Shown here: positions 1 through 8,069 of the stretch, piece after piece | Position numbering within the stretch: position 1 is the stretch's first letter | Layout of the letters: each line of letters starts with the position of its first letter | DNA from: Arthrobacter sp. S41 | GTDB lineage: Bacteria > Actinomycetota > Actinomycetes > Actinomycetales > Micrococcaceae | NCBI RefSeq assembly: GCF_004320535.1 | Contig: NZ_SIHY01000001.1 | Location: 2,356,001-2,420,000, forward strand | Length of the DNA: 64,000 bases | Reading direction: 5' to 3' | Position numbers and translations under genes: made by a program | Notes under the pieces: model-generated | The model's input: only the letters and a program-made list of their open reading frames with translations | Databases searched by the model: none | What the model was told of the DNA's origin: nothing

Positions 1-194
1 CTTCTGGACACGTTTCCTGTTCTCATTCTTCGACACCATATAGCCTGCCGTCCTCAGTTGAATGGCTAACTGAGCTTCACTTGGCTTCCCCAGAACAATG
101 TGAGCACTATGTTGTCTTGGATGGATACCAATCTCGTGGCGACCTAAACTGCATTCCAGGATTTCTAAAGAACTATGCCACCAGTCCGCTTGGA

Positions 195-210
195 TGTTTC
201 ACGTGAAACG
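195..210. promoter_or_regulatory. parS site 1
   Basis: TGTTTCACGTGAAACG matches the ParB-binding parS palindrome TGTTTCACGTGAAACA at 15 of 16 positions and has the full 14-base core. It is the outermost of eight sites, about 9.3 kb from the dnaA-dnaN gap. Confidence 0.93.
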
Positions 211-261
211 TACGGCAATCCGTCGCTGGAAGTGCCTGCGCAATTACGCACTTTTCACCAC

Positions 262-277
262 TGTTTCACGTGAAACA
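262..277. promoter_or_regulatory. parS site 2
   Basis: Exact 16-base parS palindrome TGTTTCACGTGAAACA, 67 bases from site 1. Such close pairs would serve as ParB loading points next to each other. Confidence 0.95.
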
Positions 278-602
278 TCAATGTAGTTCGTCGTGCCCAT
301 CCAATACTTGCACTGCTCAGCCTGGATGGAACCGACTCGAGGCGCGCCCTTCTGTTCACAGTCCTGCTGTTCATTGCTACGCCAAGGAACAGGCGGCAAC
401 GGATGGATCGTGTTTCAACAACAGACCCGCAGCGCCCATGATGCTCAGCTTTACAGTACGAGACACTGATACTGATCAGCACCAATACATAATCATCGAA
501 CAGGAAATTTCTGAGCCTCCAATAATTATTTATGGGAAGGCCTGAACTGCCCCGTCGCCCCGCAGGTCTCAGAAAGTCCTATGAAAGCCATCCGAACACG
601 GA

Positions 603-618
603 TGTTTCACGTGAAACG
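603..618. promoter_or_regulatory. parS site 3
   Basis: TGTTTCACGTGAAACG has the perfect 14-base core and differs from the palindrome only at the last base. It lies in the gene-poor stretch. Confidence 0.93.
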
Positions 619-1632
619 TCAGAACCTGGACCGAACTACGTGTCCGCAGTCGGGGGCACGCCCACGGAGAAATCATTCAAGCCTGACGCCAGACACAGGC
701 ATGAACTCACTACGTAGATCAAGAACCACTCCCCCTCGGTGAACTGATTCAGATCCGTAGACACATAGTCCCTCCAGCTGAAGCTCATCAGGTGCTTGAA
801 GAAACCGTCAGTATTCGTCGCGAAGGTCGAGAGCACACTTATGGTGCGTCTCTGCTGAATCTACAGACCAGTAACTCAGCGCAGGCGATCCTGATCAGAA
901 ACCCGTGCCTAGTCGCAACTGATTGCTTCAATTCCTACTCGCCGCAACTGTCCATCCGCGAATCATGTCAGATGCTCCTATCCCCTATCCGTCTCAGTGA
1001 TCGCGTTTCATGTTTGTAGCATCAGCGCTCTTACATCTGATGACGCGCTAGTCTCTCGGAACCTCCGTGGAGAAGCCAAAACGATCTCTAATCTAATGAA
1101 CCCTGATCATCGTGTATTGCAATCTCGAAGAGGTGGAACAGTTATGTAGTTCCTTGGAGACTCGTGACAGCGAATCAGGAACGCCGTTTCTAGAAGATAG
1201 CTACGGTACTTCAGTTGAGGCCCGTGGTTCAATTCCTCGCGACAGACAATCTTTCCAACCCCAGGGACACTTCCCCAATGCTGTTGTTGCAGTCCGAGCG
1301 AAAGCATATCTCCACGTATGCAGAAGCCAGGTAGCTACACTGAGTCGGCCAGCAAGATCATTAGTGGTTTGCGACGCTGCATCCGACGTTGTAGCTACAC
1401 ACTCGCAGTTCAACGCCGACCCATTTGAATCTGACATCTCCACCGTGATTCCTCCAGAGACCTCTTCATCCCAATATTGGAGCTACATCTTGGAGGCAAA
1501 TTTGCGGCTGACGGACTGGATCCTTCTGTCGTTCCTAGACTCGCTCTAAGCCCGGATCCCCTACAACCGAACTTTCGCCGATTGCGGTCGCATAAATCTG
1601 TAGTCCTGCGTCGTCAAACGTTGAAATCGTAA

Positions 1633-1648
1633 TGTTTCACGTGAAACT
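1633..1648. promoter_or_regulatory. parS site 4
   Basis: TGTTTCACGTGAAACT has the perfect core and one terminal mismatch. It lies in the gene-poor stretch downstream of parB. Confidence 0.92.
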
Positions 1649-1861
1649 TCACGGCTAATCACCCTATCAATCGTCTGTCCCCTCGATCGCAAGACTGGCG
1701 AGGCCTGTACCCCAGGTGTGTGCATTCGTCAGCCCCGTCAGGTACCACTGGTAGGACTGAATAGGATTTCCTTCGGCTCGGTCGATTCCACCAGTTATCG
1801 ATGCCCTTGGAGTCTGTGGATTACTGAGGACGAGAACATCCGTTCGTCTTCCTCTCCATGA

Positions 1862-1877
1862 TGTTTCACGTGAAACG
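1862..1877. promoter_or_regulatory. parS site 5
   Basis: TGTTTCACGTGAAACG has the perfect core and one terminal mismatch. It starts 39 bases from the start of site 6, so two ParB dimers could load side by side. Confidence 0.93.
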
Positions 1878-1890
1878 CGTCGTTAAATGC

Positions 1891-1926
1891 AAAAGGCGCA
1901 TGTTTCACGTGAAACATGCGCCTTTT
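1891..1926 (-). terminator. hairpin after parB built around parS
   Basis: A perfect 36-base palindrome (two 18-base arms, centre between 1908 and 1909) starts 9 bases after the parB stop codon. Its outer arms are AAAAGGCGCA and the complement; its middle is parS site 6. On the parB strand the RNA would fold into a GC-containing stem ending in a run of four U, with more U a few bases on, which looks like an intrinsic terminator. The same bases therefore appear to act as a DNA centromere site and as an RNA terminator. Termination itself is inferred. Confidence 0.7.
1901..1916. promoter_or_regulatory. parS site 6, inside a hairpin
   Basis: Exact TGTTTCACGTGAAACA. It forms the central 16 bases of the 36-base palindrome that follows parB. 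Confidence 0.95.
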
Positions 1927-1934
1927 CTGCTAAA

Positions 1935-3134
1935 TTATTGCTTCATCTCAGGGTCAATGACCTGCATGATGCGGTTGAGGTCATCGACGGAGGCGAATTC
2001 AATACTGACCTTACCCTTGCGCGAGCCAAGTTGGATCTTCACATTCGTGTCCAGGCGGTCCGCAAGCGACGTAGCGAGGAAGTCTAGGCGTTCGTTACGC
2101 TGAGTCTCTTTGGTTTTCTTTGCAGTCTTCTTAGGCTTGTCGTCACTGAGCGCTACCGCTTCTTCCGTAGCTCGTACGGAAAGGCCTTCGTTGATGATTC
2201 GCTGGGCTAGTTGCTCAATGGCTTCGTTGTTCGAAAGCCCAAGTAATGCCCTCGCGTGTCCAGCGGAGAGTACTCCCGCTGCCACCCGGCGCTGAACCAG
2301 TGGAGGCAGCTTCATGAGACGAATTGTATTGGAGATCTGCGAACGCGAACGTCCAATACGATCCGAAAGTACTTCTTGAGTACAGTCGAATTCTTCTAAT
2401 AGTTGCTGATATGCAGCCGCTTCTTCAAGCGGATTCAGCTGCGAACGATGCAGGTTTTCAAGCAATGCGTCGCGAAGAAGATCATTATCTTGTGTGTCGC
2501 GGATGATTGCTGGGATGGTTTCCAGGCCGGCCGCCTGCGTCGCGCGCCAACGGCGTTCACCCATGACAAGCTCATACGGTGCGTCATCAGCTTCGCGTGA
2601 GGGACGAACAACGATGGGCTGAAGAAGCCCAATTTCGCGGATGGAATGGATGAGTTCATCCATGTGTTCCTGGTCGAAATTGGTTCTTGGCTGCTTACGG
2701 TTAGGATGAATCTGCGTTACATCAAGTTCCGCAAATTTAGCGCCCGGCACCTCAACAAGATCGGACGTCTCATCGGTTGTCACCGAAGGTGCTTCGATCT
2801 TTGGTGCAGTCTTTTTAGCTGGCTTTTCAGCTTCGGTGGGTTCAACCACTGGCTTGGCGGACAACGAGCTATTCAACCCTGGCATCGTCGCGCGTGGTCG
2901 CTTCGTAGTCTTGCTTGCAGCTGGCGCAGCAGACTTTGGTGCCGAGGACTTGCGACCCGGTTCAAAGAACATGTCTACAGGACGTGCTGCCTTACTTTTT
3001 GCGGAATCAGCTTTAGTCTCAGTCGAAGATGTTTCACGTGAAACATCGACTTTCTCCTCGGCAATCTCCGTGACAGGCGAGCTCGAGATAAGAGCACCTA
3101 GTCCCCTACCCAATCCACGCTTCTTCTCTGCCAT
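1935..3134 (-). CDS. parB: chromosome partitioning protein ParB
   Basis: ParB binds parS, loads onto DNA as a CTP-dependent clamp and, with ParA and SMC, organises and segregates the origin region. The 399-residue product begins with the basic GLGRGLGALI segment (about residues 7-16) typical of the end that stimulates ParA. A low-complexity Ala/Lys/Pro/Ser linker runs to about 130. The core then has the CTP-binding motif GERRWRA at 192-198, followed by the helix-turn-helix region and a C-terminal dimer domain. The long linker is usual for actinobacteria. A parS site lies inside the gene and encodes residues of the linker (DVSRETS, about 30-36). It is read in the same direction as parA, but a 194-base gap with a terminator-like hairpin separates them, so it may have its own promoter. 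Confidence 0.97.
   Translation of the reverse strand: MAEKKRGLGRGLGALISSSPVTEIAEEKVDVSRETSSTETKADSAKSKAARPVDMFFEPGRKSSAPKSAAPAASKTTKRPRATMPGLNSSLSAKPVVEPTEAEKPAKKTAPKIEAPSVTTDETSDLVEVPGAKFAELDVTQIHPNRKQPRTNFDQEHMDELIHSIREIGLLQPIVVRPSREADDAPYELVMGERRWRATQAAGLETIPAIIRDTQDNDLLRDALLENLHRSQLNPLEEAAAYQQLLEEFDCTQEVLSDRIGRSRSQISNTIRLMKLPPLVQRRVAAGVLSAGHARALLGLSNNEAIEQLAQRIINEGLSVRATEEAVALSDDKPKKTAKKTKETQRNERLDFLATSLADRLDTNVKIQLGSRKGKVSIEFASVDDLNRIMQVIDPEMKQ
3030..3045. promoter_or_regulatory. parS site 7, inside parB
   Basis: Exact TGTTTCACGTGAAACA inside the parB coding sequence. It is translated as part of the poorly constrained linker, so the site can be kept without cost to the folded domains. 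Confidence 0.95.
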
Positions 3135-3276
3135 GTTAATTGCACGCCCTTTCGTCCGAACATTCAGCCCGAGACTAGTTTACTGTTTTTAAACTTTCAT
3201 ACGGGGATGCGCGCGCAAAAGCCTAGCTCCAGTGTTGACTTCGCTTCAAACCGCTTAAAGTGAACACGAAAAACAA

Positions 3277-3309
3277 ACAAAAAAATACGTAAATATCGAT
3301 CTATTTACG
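3277..3309 (-). terminator. intrinsic terminator after parA
   Basis: On the minus strand, just past the parA stop codon, ACGTAAATA and TATTTACGT form a 9-base-pair stem (3286-3294 with 3301-3309, 6-base loop). It is followed by a run of seven T at 3278-3284 and more T-rich sequence. It would separate parA and parB transcription, at least in part. Confidence 0.65.
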
Positions 3310-3328
3310 TGGAACGGCTTGAGGCAGA

Positions 3329-4252
3329 CTAAGCGCCGCGCTCGGCCATCTCTTGGGCTGCTTCCTTGTACGAAAGTGCGCCAGTTGAGTTGGGATCGTA
3401 CGTAATGACGGTCTGCTGGTAACTAGGTGCCTCGGAGATACGAACGGACCGAGGAATTACTGCTTCAAGAACCTGCTCAGGGAAATGCTCGCGAACTTCA
3501 TTAGCAACCTGCGCGGCCAACTTGGTACGACCGTCATACATGGTCAAAAGAATCGTGGAGACGGTCAGCTTGGAGTTCAAGTGCTTCTGAATCATCTCAA
3601 TGTTCTTCAGCAACTGGCTCAGTCCTTCCAATGCGTAGTACTCGCACTGGATAGGAATCAAAACTTCGCGTGCAGCAACAAAAGCGTTGACGGTCAGAAG
3701 GCCCAGGCTAGGTGGGCAGTCAATGAACACGTAGTCGAGTCGTGGGAGACCCTCTCGCTGACGCGTACGTGCGTAGTCATCTAAGGCTCGCTGTAGGCGC
3801 TGCTCGCGCGCCACGAGGGATACAAGCTCGATTTCAGCACCAGCGAGGTGGATCGTCGCAGGAGCTACCTGCAAGCTAGGAAGCTCTGGGCAGGTTGCAA
3901 CAACGTCAGCCAACGGAAGATCATTGATAAGCACATCGTAGATGCTGTCGACCTCGGCATGGTGCTCAATTCCGAGAGCGGTTGAGGCGTTGCCCTGCGG
4001 ATCAATGTCGATCACCAAAACGTTCATTCCGCCCTGCGCTAGAGCAGCAGCAAGGTTAACAGTGGTCGTCGTTTTACCGACCCCACCCTTTTGGTTTGAG
4101 ATCGTGAAATAGCGGGTCTTATCAGGCGCTGGCACCGTGGTGGCCTCCAAAGCTTCGCGACGACGAAGTTCGCTAGCTATCTGTGTAGCCAGTGGCGAGG
4201 ACGAGTCACTGAAGTCAAAAGCGCTGCTCGATGAGCTCTTAGTCTTGGACAC
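3329..4252 (-). CDS. parA: chromosome partitioning ATPase ParA
   Basis: ParA is the Walker-type ATPase that moves ParB-bound origins apart over the nucleoid. The deviant Walker A motif KGGVGKTT is at residues 55-62, and the FIDCPPSLG Walker B region and other conserved ParA blocks follow. I start at the GTG at 4252, giving 307 residues, because GAGGAGGAG lies 8 bases upstream. An ATG further upstream at 4294 would add 14 residues with no such site. The N-terminal 45 residues are Ser-rich and probably disordered, as in other actinobacterial ParA proteins. A parS site lies about 57 bases upstream of the start, which could let ParB influence transcription. A terminator-like hairpin follows the gene. 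Confidence 0.96.
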   Translation of the reverse strand: MSKTKSSSSSAFDFSDSSSPLATQIASELRRREALEATTVPAPDKTRYFTISNQKGGVGKTTTTVNLAAALAQGGMNVLVIDIDPQGNASTALGIEHHAEVDSIYDVLINDLPLADVVATCPELPSLQVAPATIHLAGAEIELVSLVAREQRLQRALDDYARTRQREGLPRLDYVFIDCPPSLGLLTVNAFVAAREVLIPIQCEYYALEGLSQLLKNIEMIQKHLNSKLTVSTILLTMYDGRTKLAAQVANEVREHFPEQVLEAVIPRSVRISEAPSYQQTVITYDPNSTGALSYKEAAQEMAERGA

Positions 4253-4308
4253 AGGTAAAACTCCTCCTCGTGAATTGATGCAACCCATATTCAAGGCAAC
4301 ACCGACAA

Positions 4309-4324
4309 TGTTTCACGTGAAACA
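4309..4324. promoter_or_regulatory. parS site 8, upstream of parA
   Basis: Exact TGTTTCACGTGAAACA in the gap between rsmG and parA. It is the site closest to oriC (about 5.2 kb) and sits in the probable parA promoter region. Confidence 0.95.
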
Positions 4325-4427
4325 TTCAAAACAAGTTATTGGAATTGCTAAACAACTTCAGGCCTACAGCTCGCGCGAAATTTGCCGTTAGCGTCCCAAG
4401 AACTATTAAACAGACTATCGCGTTGGG

Positions 4428-5069
4428 CTAGCCAACCTTAATGCGAACCACCGTAGTTGGCTCTGCGAGGAATTCTCCACCGATGGTGAGGACTTCTGTT
4501 TCCTTGCCTCCGAGCTTGCGGATGGCCTTGGAAGCCTTGTCGATTTCTTCGGCGGCTGAGCGACCCTTGATAGCAATAAGTTGGCCCTTGCCGTGGAGCA
4601 GGGGGATCGTCAGGCCAGCGAGGTTGGTCAGTGCGGAGACGGCACGTGCAGTGACATAGCTAGCGTTAACGGCATCAACCATCTGCTCAGCACGTCCACG
4701 CATAACCGTCACGTTATCCAAGCCAAGGTCTTCGATGACTTCCGAAAGCCAGATGCAACGACGCTCTAGTGGCTCAATGAGAGTCAGCTTGAGGTCAGGG
4801 CGGGCAATGGCCAAGCAGAGGCCTGGAAGGCCCGCTCCGGAGCCTACGTCAGCAACTTCGACGTCGCGCTCGATGACCGATTCAATCACGGCACAGTTGA
4901 GTACGTGACGGGACCACAGGCGCGGTACCTCACGAGGGCCAAGCAGTCCACGCTCAATGCCTGAGGTAGCCAGGTGCTGGACATAGCGCTTAGCTAAATC
5001 CAGGCGGTCGCCGAAGATCTTTTCAGCGGCCAGGGTCTCTTCTGCAGTAAGGCTGAGATCCTCAGTCAT
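4428..5069 (-). CDS. rsmG: 16S rRNA (guanine527-N7)-methyltransferase RsmG
   Basis: RsmG (GidB) uses S-adenosylmethionine to methylate N7 of the guanine at position 527 of 16S rRNA; loss gives low-level streptomycin resistance in many bacteria. The 213-residue protein carries the SAM-binding motif VADVGSGAGLPG at about residues 72-83. RCIWLSEV and the VTARAV segment are also typical of the family. The start ATG at 5069 has AAAGGA upstream. It is the last gene of the rpmH-to-rsmG minus-strand series, 46 bases after the khpB-like gene, and lies between it and parA as in most actinobacteria. Confidence 0.95.
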   Translation of the reverse strand: MTEDLSLTAEETLAAEKIFGDRLDLAKRYVQHLATSGIERGLLGPREVPRLWSRHVLNCAVIESVIERDVEVADVGSGAGLPGLCLAIARPDLKLTLIEPLERRCIWLSEVIEDLGLDNVTVMRGRAEQMVDAVNASYVTARAVSALTNLAGLTIPLLHGKGQLIAIKGRSAAEEIDKASKAIRKLGGKETEVLTIGGEFLAEPTTVVRIKVG

Positions 5070-5115
5070 GGTCTTGGTCCTTTAGGTCGATCAGCACGCT
5101 TGCGCGCGATGTTGC

Positions 5116-5643
5116 TTAGTTGTCCAGTACCGAGATAACGATATGGCGTCGAGTTGATTCACCCTCGGATTCCGAGTGCAATCCTGCATCGGCAATCACG
5201 TCGTGCACGAGCTTACGTTCGTAGGCGCTCATTGGATCCAGGTGGACCTTTTCACCCGTTGAACGAGCAGACTCAATGGCTTCTTCAGCCAACTTCTTCA
5301 GCTGCCCAGCACGGTCCGTACGATACCCTGCAATGTCCAGGATCAAACGGGAACGCTCACCGGTAGCGGTAAGAACTGCCAGTCGGGTCAGTTCCTGCAG
5401 AGAGTCTAAGACCTCGCCCTTATCGCCAATGAGGCTATTGAGCGAGTCATCGTCCTCATCGGTGAGGATCGAAATGTAGGTACGTCCGCCACGGATTTCG
5501 ATGTCGATGTCGCCATCAAGATCAGCAATATCCAGAAGTTCTTCAAGGTAGTCTGCAGCAACCTCACCCTCGTCGAGGGCGTCTTGTGGTGCCACGATTT
5601 GAGGCTCCACGGTTGGAGCGTCAATATTCTCAGTTGCAGTCAT
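5116..5643 (-). CDS. khpB: R3H-domain RNA-binding protein (Jag/KhpB family)
   Basis: A 175-residue acidic protein with a KH-like domain (about residues 35-105, including the SLIGDKGEVLDSLQELTRL helix-loop segment) and a C-terminal R3H domain (about 110-170, with the R-x3-H type stretch near ERKLVHD). Jag/KhpB proteins bind RNA and in Gram-positive bacteria affect cell elongation. It follows yidC with only two bases between the genes, the usual arrangement. The N-terminal Jag domain found in Firmicutes is missing, as is normal for actinobacterial members. The exact RNA targets are not known from sequence. Confidence 0.9.
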   Translation of the reverse strand: MTATENIDAPTVEPQIVAPQDALDEGEVAADYLEELLDIADLDGDIDIEIRGGRTYISILTDEDDDSLNSLIGDKGEVLDSLQELTRLAVLTATGERSRLILDIAGYRTDRAGQLKKLAEEAIESARSTGEKVHLDPMSAYERKLVHDVIADAGLHSESEGESTRRHIVISVLDN

Positions 5644-5645
5644 CG

Positions 5646-6620
5646 CTACTTCTTCTTCCGGCGGTTATTTCGCTTTGGCTGGTCACGCTGGCCCTTAGCC
5701 TGCTGGAGTGCTGCCTCTTCGGCGGCTGCAGCTGCGTCTTCCTTCTTAACACCTACTGGAGGCAAACCCTTAGTTGCGCGGCGAGCGTTAAGTTCACGCT
5801 CTGCCTGGGAGCCTGGAGTTGGGTTGTTACGGATAACCCAGTACTGCTGACCCAGGGTCCAAAGGTTGGTAGCGGTCCAGTAAATCAGAACACCAATTGG
5901 GAAGTTGATACCACCGATACCGAAGACCAACGGCAGGATGTACATCATCATCTTCTGCTGCTGCATGAACGGGCCTTCGAGGGCCTCCTTGCTCATGTTC
6001 TTGGTCATCAGCTGGCGCTGGGTGAAGAACTGCGATGCGATCATCGCGAGGATCATGATGACGGCAACAACTACGACGGCCCAGTTGGTATGGCCCGAGT
6101 TGAAGGTTCCCAAGAAAGTTTCCGATAGCGGAGCACCAAAGATCTCGGCGCTATCAAAACTACGGATGTTCTCAACAGAGAGGGCGCCAACGGACTGGTG
6201 GTTCTCGCTGGCGTGCGAGGCATTGTTCAGTACGCGGAACAGTGCGAAGAAGAACGGCATCTGAATCAACAGAGGCAAGCAGGAAGACAGCGGGTTAGTC
6301 TTGTGCTTCTTGAACAGCTCTTGCTGCTCCTGAACCATAGCCTGACGCGACATCTGGTCGGTCTTGCCCTTGTACTTCGCCTGAAGCTTGCGAAGGTCAG
6401 GCTGCAAGGCCTGCATAGCGCGCTGCGATTTGATCTGCTTGACGAATACTGGAATCAGCAACGTACGGATCAGCAGCACAAGGAAGATGATCGAGAGGGT
6501 CCAGGTAACGCCTGAACCTTCGTTCATGCCAATCCGAGTGAACAGTTCGTGGAATGCCCACAAAACCCACGACACCGCATAAGTAAACGGAGTCAATATG
6601 GTGTCTAGAAAGTTGTTCAT
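5646..6620 (-). CDS. yidC: membrane protein insertase YidC
   Basis: YidC/Oxa1 inserts and folds inner-membrane proteins alone or with SecYEG. The 324-residue protein has the short actinobacterial form: first membrane span near residue 10-25, a second carrying the conserved arginine of LLIRTLLIP, a cytoplasmic coiled-coil hairpin, then three C-terminal spans (PLLIQMPFFFALFRV, VVVVAVIMILAMIA, ILPLVFGIGGINFPIGVLIYW). The tail is strongly basic (RNNRRKKK), suited to ribosome binding. The start codon overlaps the yidD stop codon as ATGA, so the two are translationally coupled. Confidence 0.96.
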   Translation of the reverse strand: MNNFLDTILTPFTYAVSWVLWAFHELFTRIGMNEGSGVTWTLSIIFLVLLIRTLLIPVFVKQIKSQRAMQALQPDLRKLQAKYKGKTDQMSRQAMVQEQQELFKKHKTNPLSSCLPLLIQMPFFFALFRVLNNASHASENHQSVGALSVENIRSFDSAEIFGAPLSETFLGTFNSGHTNWAVVVVAVIMILAMIASQFFTQRQLMTKNMSKEALEGPFMQQQKMMMYILPLVFGIGGINFPIGVLIYWTATNLWTLGQQYWVIRNNPTPGSQAERELNARRATKGLPPVGVKKEDAAAAAEEAALQQAKGQRDQPKRNNRRKKK

Positions 6621-6997
6621 CAGTGGTCGAGCTCCTTGCGGCCGCTATCCGCGGCGTCTTCATCGTCGGGAATCACAGGATGATTCAGAACTATGATCCT
6701 CGGCAGTTTGCCTTCTGGCCAAATCCTTGGTCCCTCAGGAACATGATCGACGCCCCCGTGAGACCACGGATTGCACCGAAGGATTCGCCAAGTGGTCAGT
6801 CCGGCACCTTTAACAACGCCGTGCTGAGTCACCGCTTCGAGCCCATAGGCAGAACAGCTAGGAAAGTATCGGCATACATCGCCATATAGTGGCGAGATGA
6901 TTTTTCGGTAAATCTTTAGCAACCCGATGACGGTGTTGCGTGGAATATCAATGATGATCCACAGCAACCCAGTGCGGGGGGCAGAATCCTTACGCAT
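6620..6997 (-). CDS. yidD: membrane protein insertion efficiency factor YidD
   Basis: YidD is a small membrane-associated protein that helps YidC-dependent insertion. The 125-residue product has the family blocks [20 protein letters not shown], with the conserved cysteines, and [15 protein letters not shown]-terminal acidic extension follows the core and is not conserved in the family. It overlaps rnpA upstream and yidC downstream, each time by an ATGA, so rnpA-yidD-yidC form one coupled unit. Confidence 0.95.
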   Translation of the reverse strand: MRKDSAPRTGLLWIIIDIPRNTVIGLLKIYRKIISPLYGDVCRYFPSCSAYGLEAVTQHGVVKGAGLTTWRILRCNPWSHGGVDHVPEGPRIWPEGKLPRIIVLNHPVIPDDEDAADSGRKELDH

Positions 6998-7350
6998 CAG
7001 CGATCCTCGAGCTTCCTTAACGCAGCGGAAAATGATGCGTTGATCTGGGAACGAAGTTCATCCCAAGAAAGTTCCGAGGCGCCAGGAAGCGCACGTACGA
7101 CAAAGTCAACATCGCCCTCTACGCGCCGAAGCTCGTGGGCGATTTCTCGCATTCGTCGTTTAGCGAGGTTCCTTTTAACGGCAATACCAACAGCCTTGGA
7201 AACTATGAATCCAAACCGGTCCCCCGCAAACTCTTCAGTTTCGCGGCGGCGTGCATATAGCACGACGTTCCGGCGTCCGCTTCGGACGCCGGAACGTACT
7301 GTGACTGTTAGGTCCTGCGCTAAGCGCAGTCGCTGATTCTTTGGCAACAT
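6997..7350 (-). CDS. rnpA: ribonuclease P protein component
   Basis: This is the protein subunit that assists the RNase P RNA in trimming the 5' ends of tRNA precursors. The 117-residue basic protein has the RNR signature region [16 protein letters not shown] at about residues 57-72 and the [10 protein letters not shown] strand before it. It stands between rpmH and yidD as in nearly all bacteria. The stop codon overlaps the yidD start. Confidence 0.96.
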   Translation of the reverse strand: MLPKNQRLRLAQDLTVTVRSGVRSGRRNVVLYARRRETEEFAGDRFGFIVSKAVGIAVKRNLAKRRMREIAHELRRVEGDVDFVVRALPGASELSWDELRSQINASFSAALRKLEDR

Positions 7351-7415
7351 GATGGTTCAACCAGCTCTTTAGTTGAGCTCGTTGAAATCATGAAGCCAAC
7401 AGCTGAGTCGCAAAT

Positions 7416-7553
7416 TTATGCTGAGAGTTCGGTGCGGCCCTTGCCACGACGTGCCGAAAGGATGGCACGACCTGCACGGGTACGCATACGAAGACGGAAA
7501 CCGTGCTTCTTCGAACGACGACGGTTGTTTGGCTGAAAAGTCCGCTTGCTCAC
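7416..7553 (-). CDS. rpmH: 50S ribosomal protein L34
   Basis: L34 is a small basic protein of the large ribosomal subunit. Read on the minus strand from a GTG at 7553, the 45 codons give the very conserved sequence [18 protein letters not shown] followed by [20 protein letters not shown] and a TELSA end. It begins the rpmH-rnpA-yidD-yidC-khpB-rsmG series and is divergent from dnaA. Confidence 0.98.
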   Translation of the reverse strand: MSKRTFQPNNRRRSKKHGFRLRMRTRAGRAILSARRGKGRTELSA

Positions 7554-8069
7554 GGTGACACTCCAAGACGATCTAGATGATGCGTTCTTCCCGTTGACTA
7601 TTTAGCAGTGAACAACAGGATGACGCTCGTAACTTATAAAAAGTGTGCGTATTTCGCGGGCTCTTCTAAAAAATGAGCAAGTCGCAAATGAAGCACACAG
7701 GACTGAATAACAATAGAAAAATGTTCGCCATAGGTCAAATTGGCGCGACAGTTCCACCAACTTCGCCCGGCAGGCGGTTAGCCTGTGAATAATCTACCCC
7801 AAACTTGTGGATTACTACTGTGCATAACGAAAGAAAGTTCACATTTAGCCACGAAACCGCAGGTCATCTCCAAGCTTAAAACGCTTATTCTCAAGGGAAA
7901 ACCTCTTTTCCACAGTTTAGTGGCCAACTTTTTCCACCTAGCTGTGCATAACTGTGTGGATGGTGGATAGAATCAATGGAGACGTCGTCCAAAAAACGGC
8001 GTTTTCGAGCCTTGGAAACAAGATTCGTGTGACCAAGATTGCATTTTTATCGAGAGTGGGGCGCCCTTA
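7554..8069. promoter_or_regulatory. rpmH-dnaA intergenic region with DnaA boxes
   Basis: A 516-base gap between divergent rpmH and dnaA, AT-rich and with several near-consensus DnaA boxes: TGTGAATAA 7784-7792, TGTGGATTA 7806-7814, TGTGCATAA 7819-7827, TTTTCCACA 7906-7914, TGTGCATAA 7943-7951 and TGTGGATGG 7955-7963. It must contain both promoters. The boxes suggest DnaA regulates its own gene and that this region may be part of a two-part origin around dnaA. No exact TTATCCACA is present here. Confidence 0.75.

Larger units (their letters stand above)
1..1890. other. gene-poor region with five parS sites
   Basis: About 1.9 kb with no reading frame I can support. Open frames on both strands are short, lack good ribosome-binding sites and have low-complexity or mixed composition unlike the neighbouring genes. 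The only clear signals are five parS sites at 195, 262, 603, 1633 and 1862. It lies immediately beyond parB, on the side away from oriC. I read it as the centromere-like part of the partition locus. Decayed coding sequence cannot be excluded. Confidence 0.6.

Noticed and set aside
1-200. An open minus-strand frame at the left edge with a possible ATG near 39
   Set aside because: The frame runs out of the window, has no start with a good ribosome-binding site in the visible part, and only about 13 codons follow the ATG. It may be the start of a gene to the left but cannot be supported.
1112-1549. 145-codon plus-strand open frame in the parS region
   Set aside because: No ribosome-binding site, composition unlike a folded protein, antisense frames of similar length, and no recognisable family.
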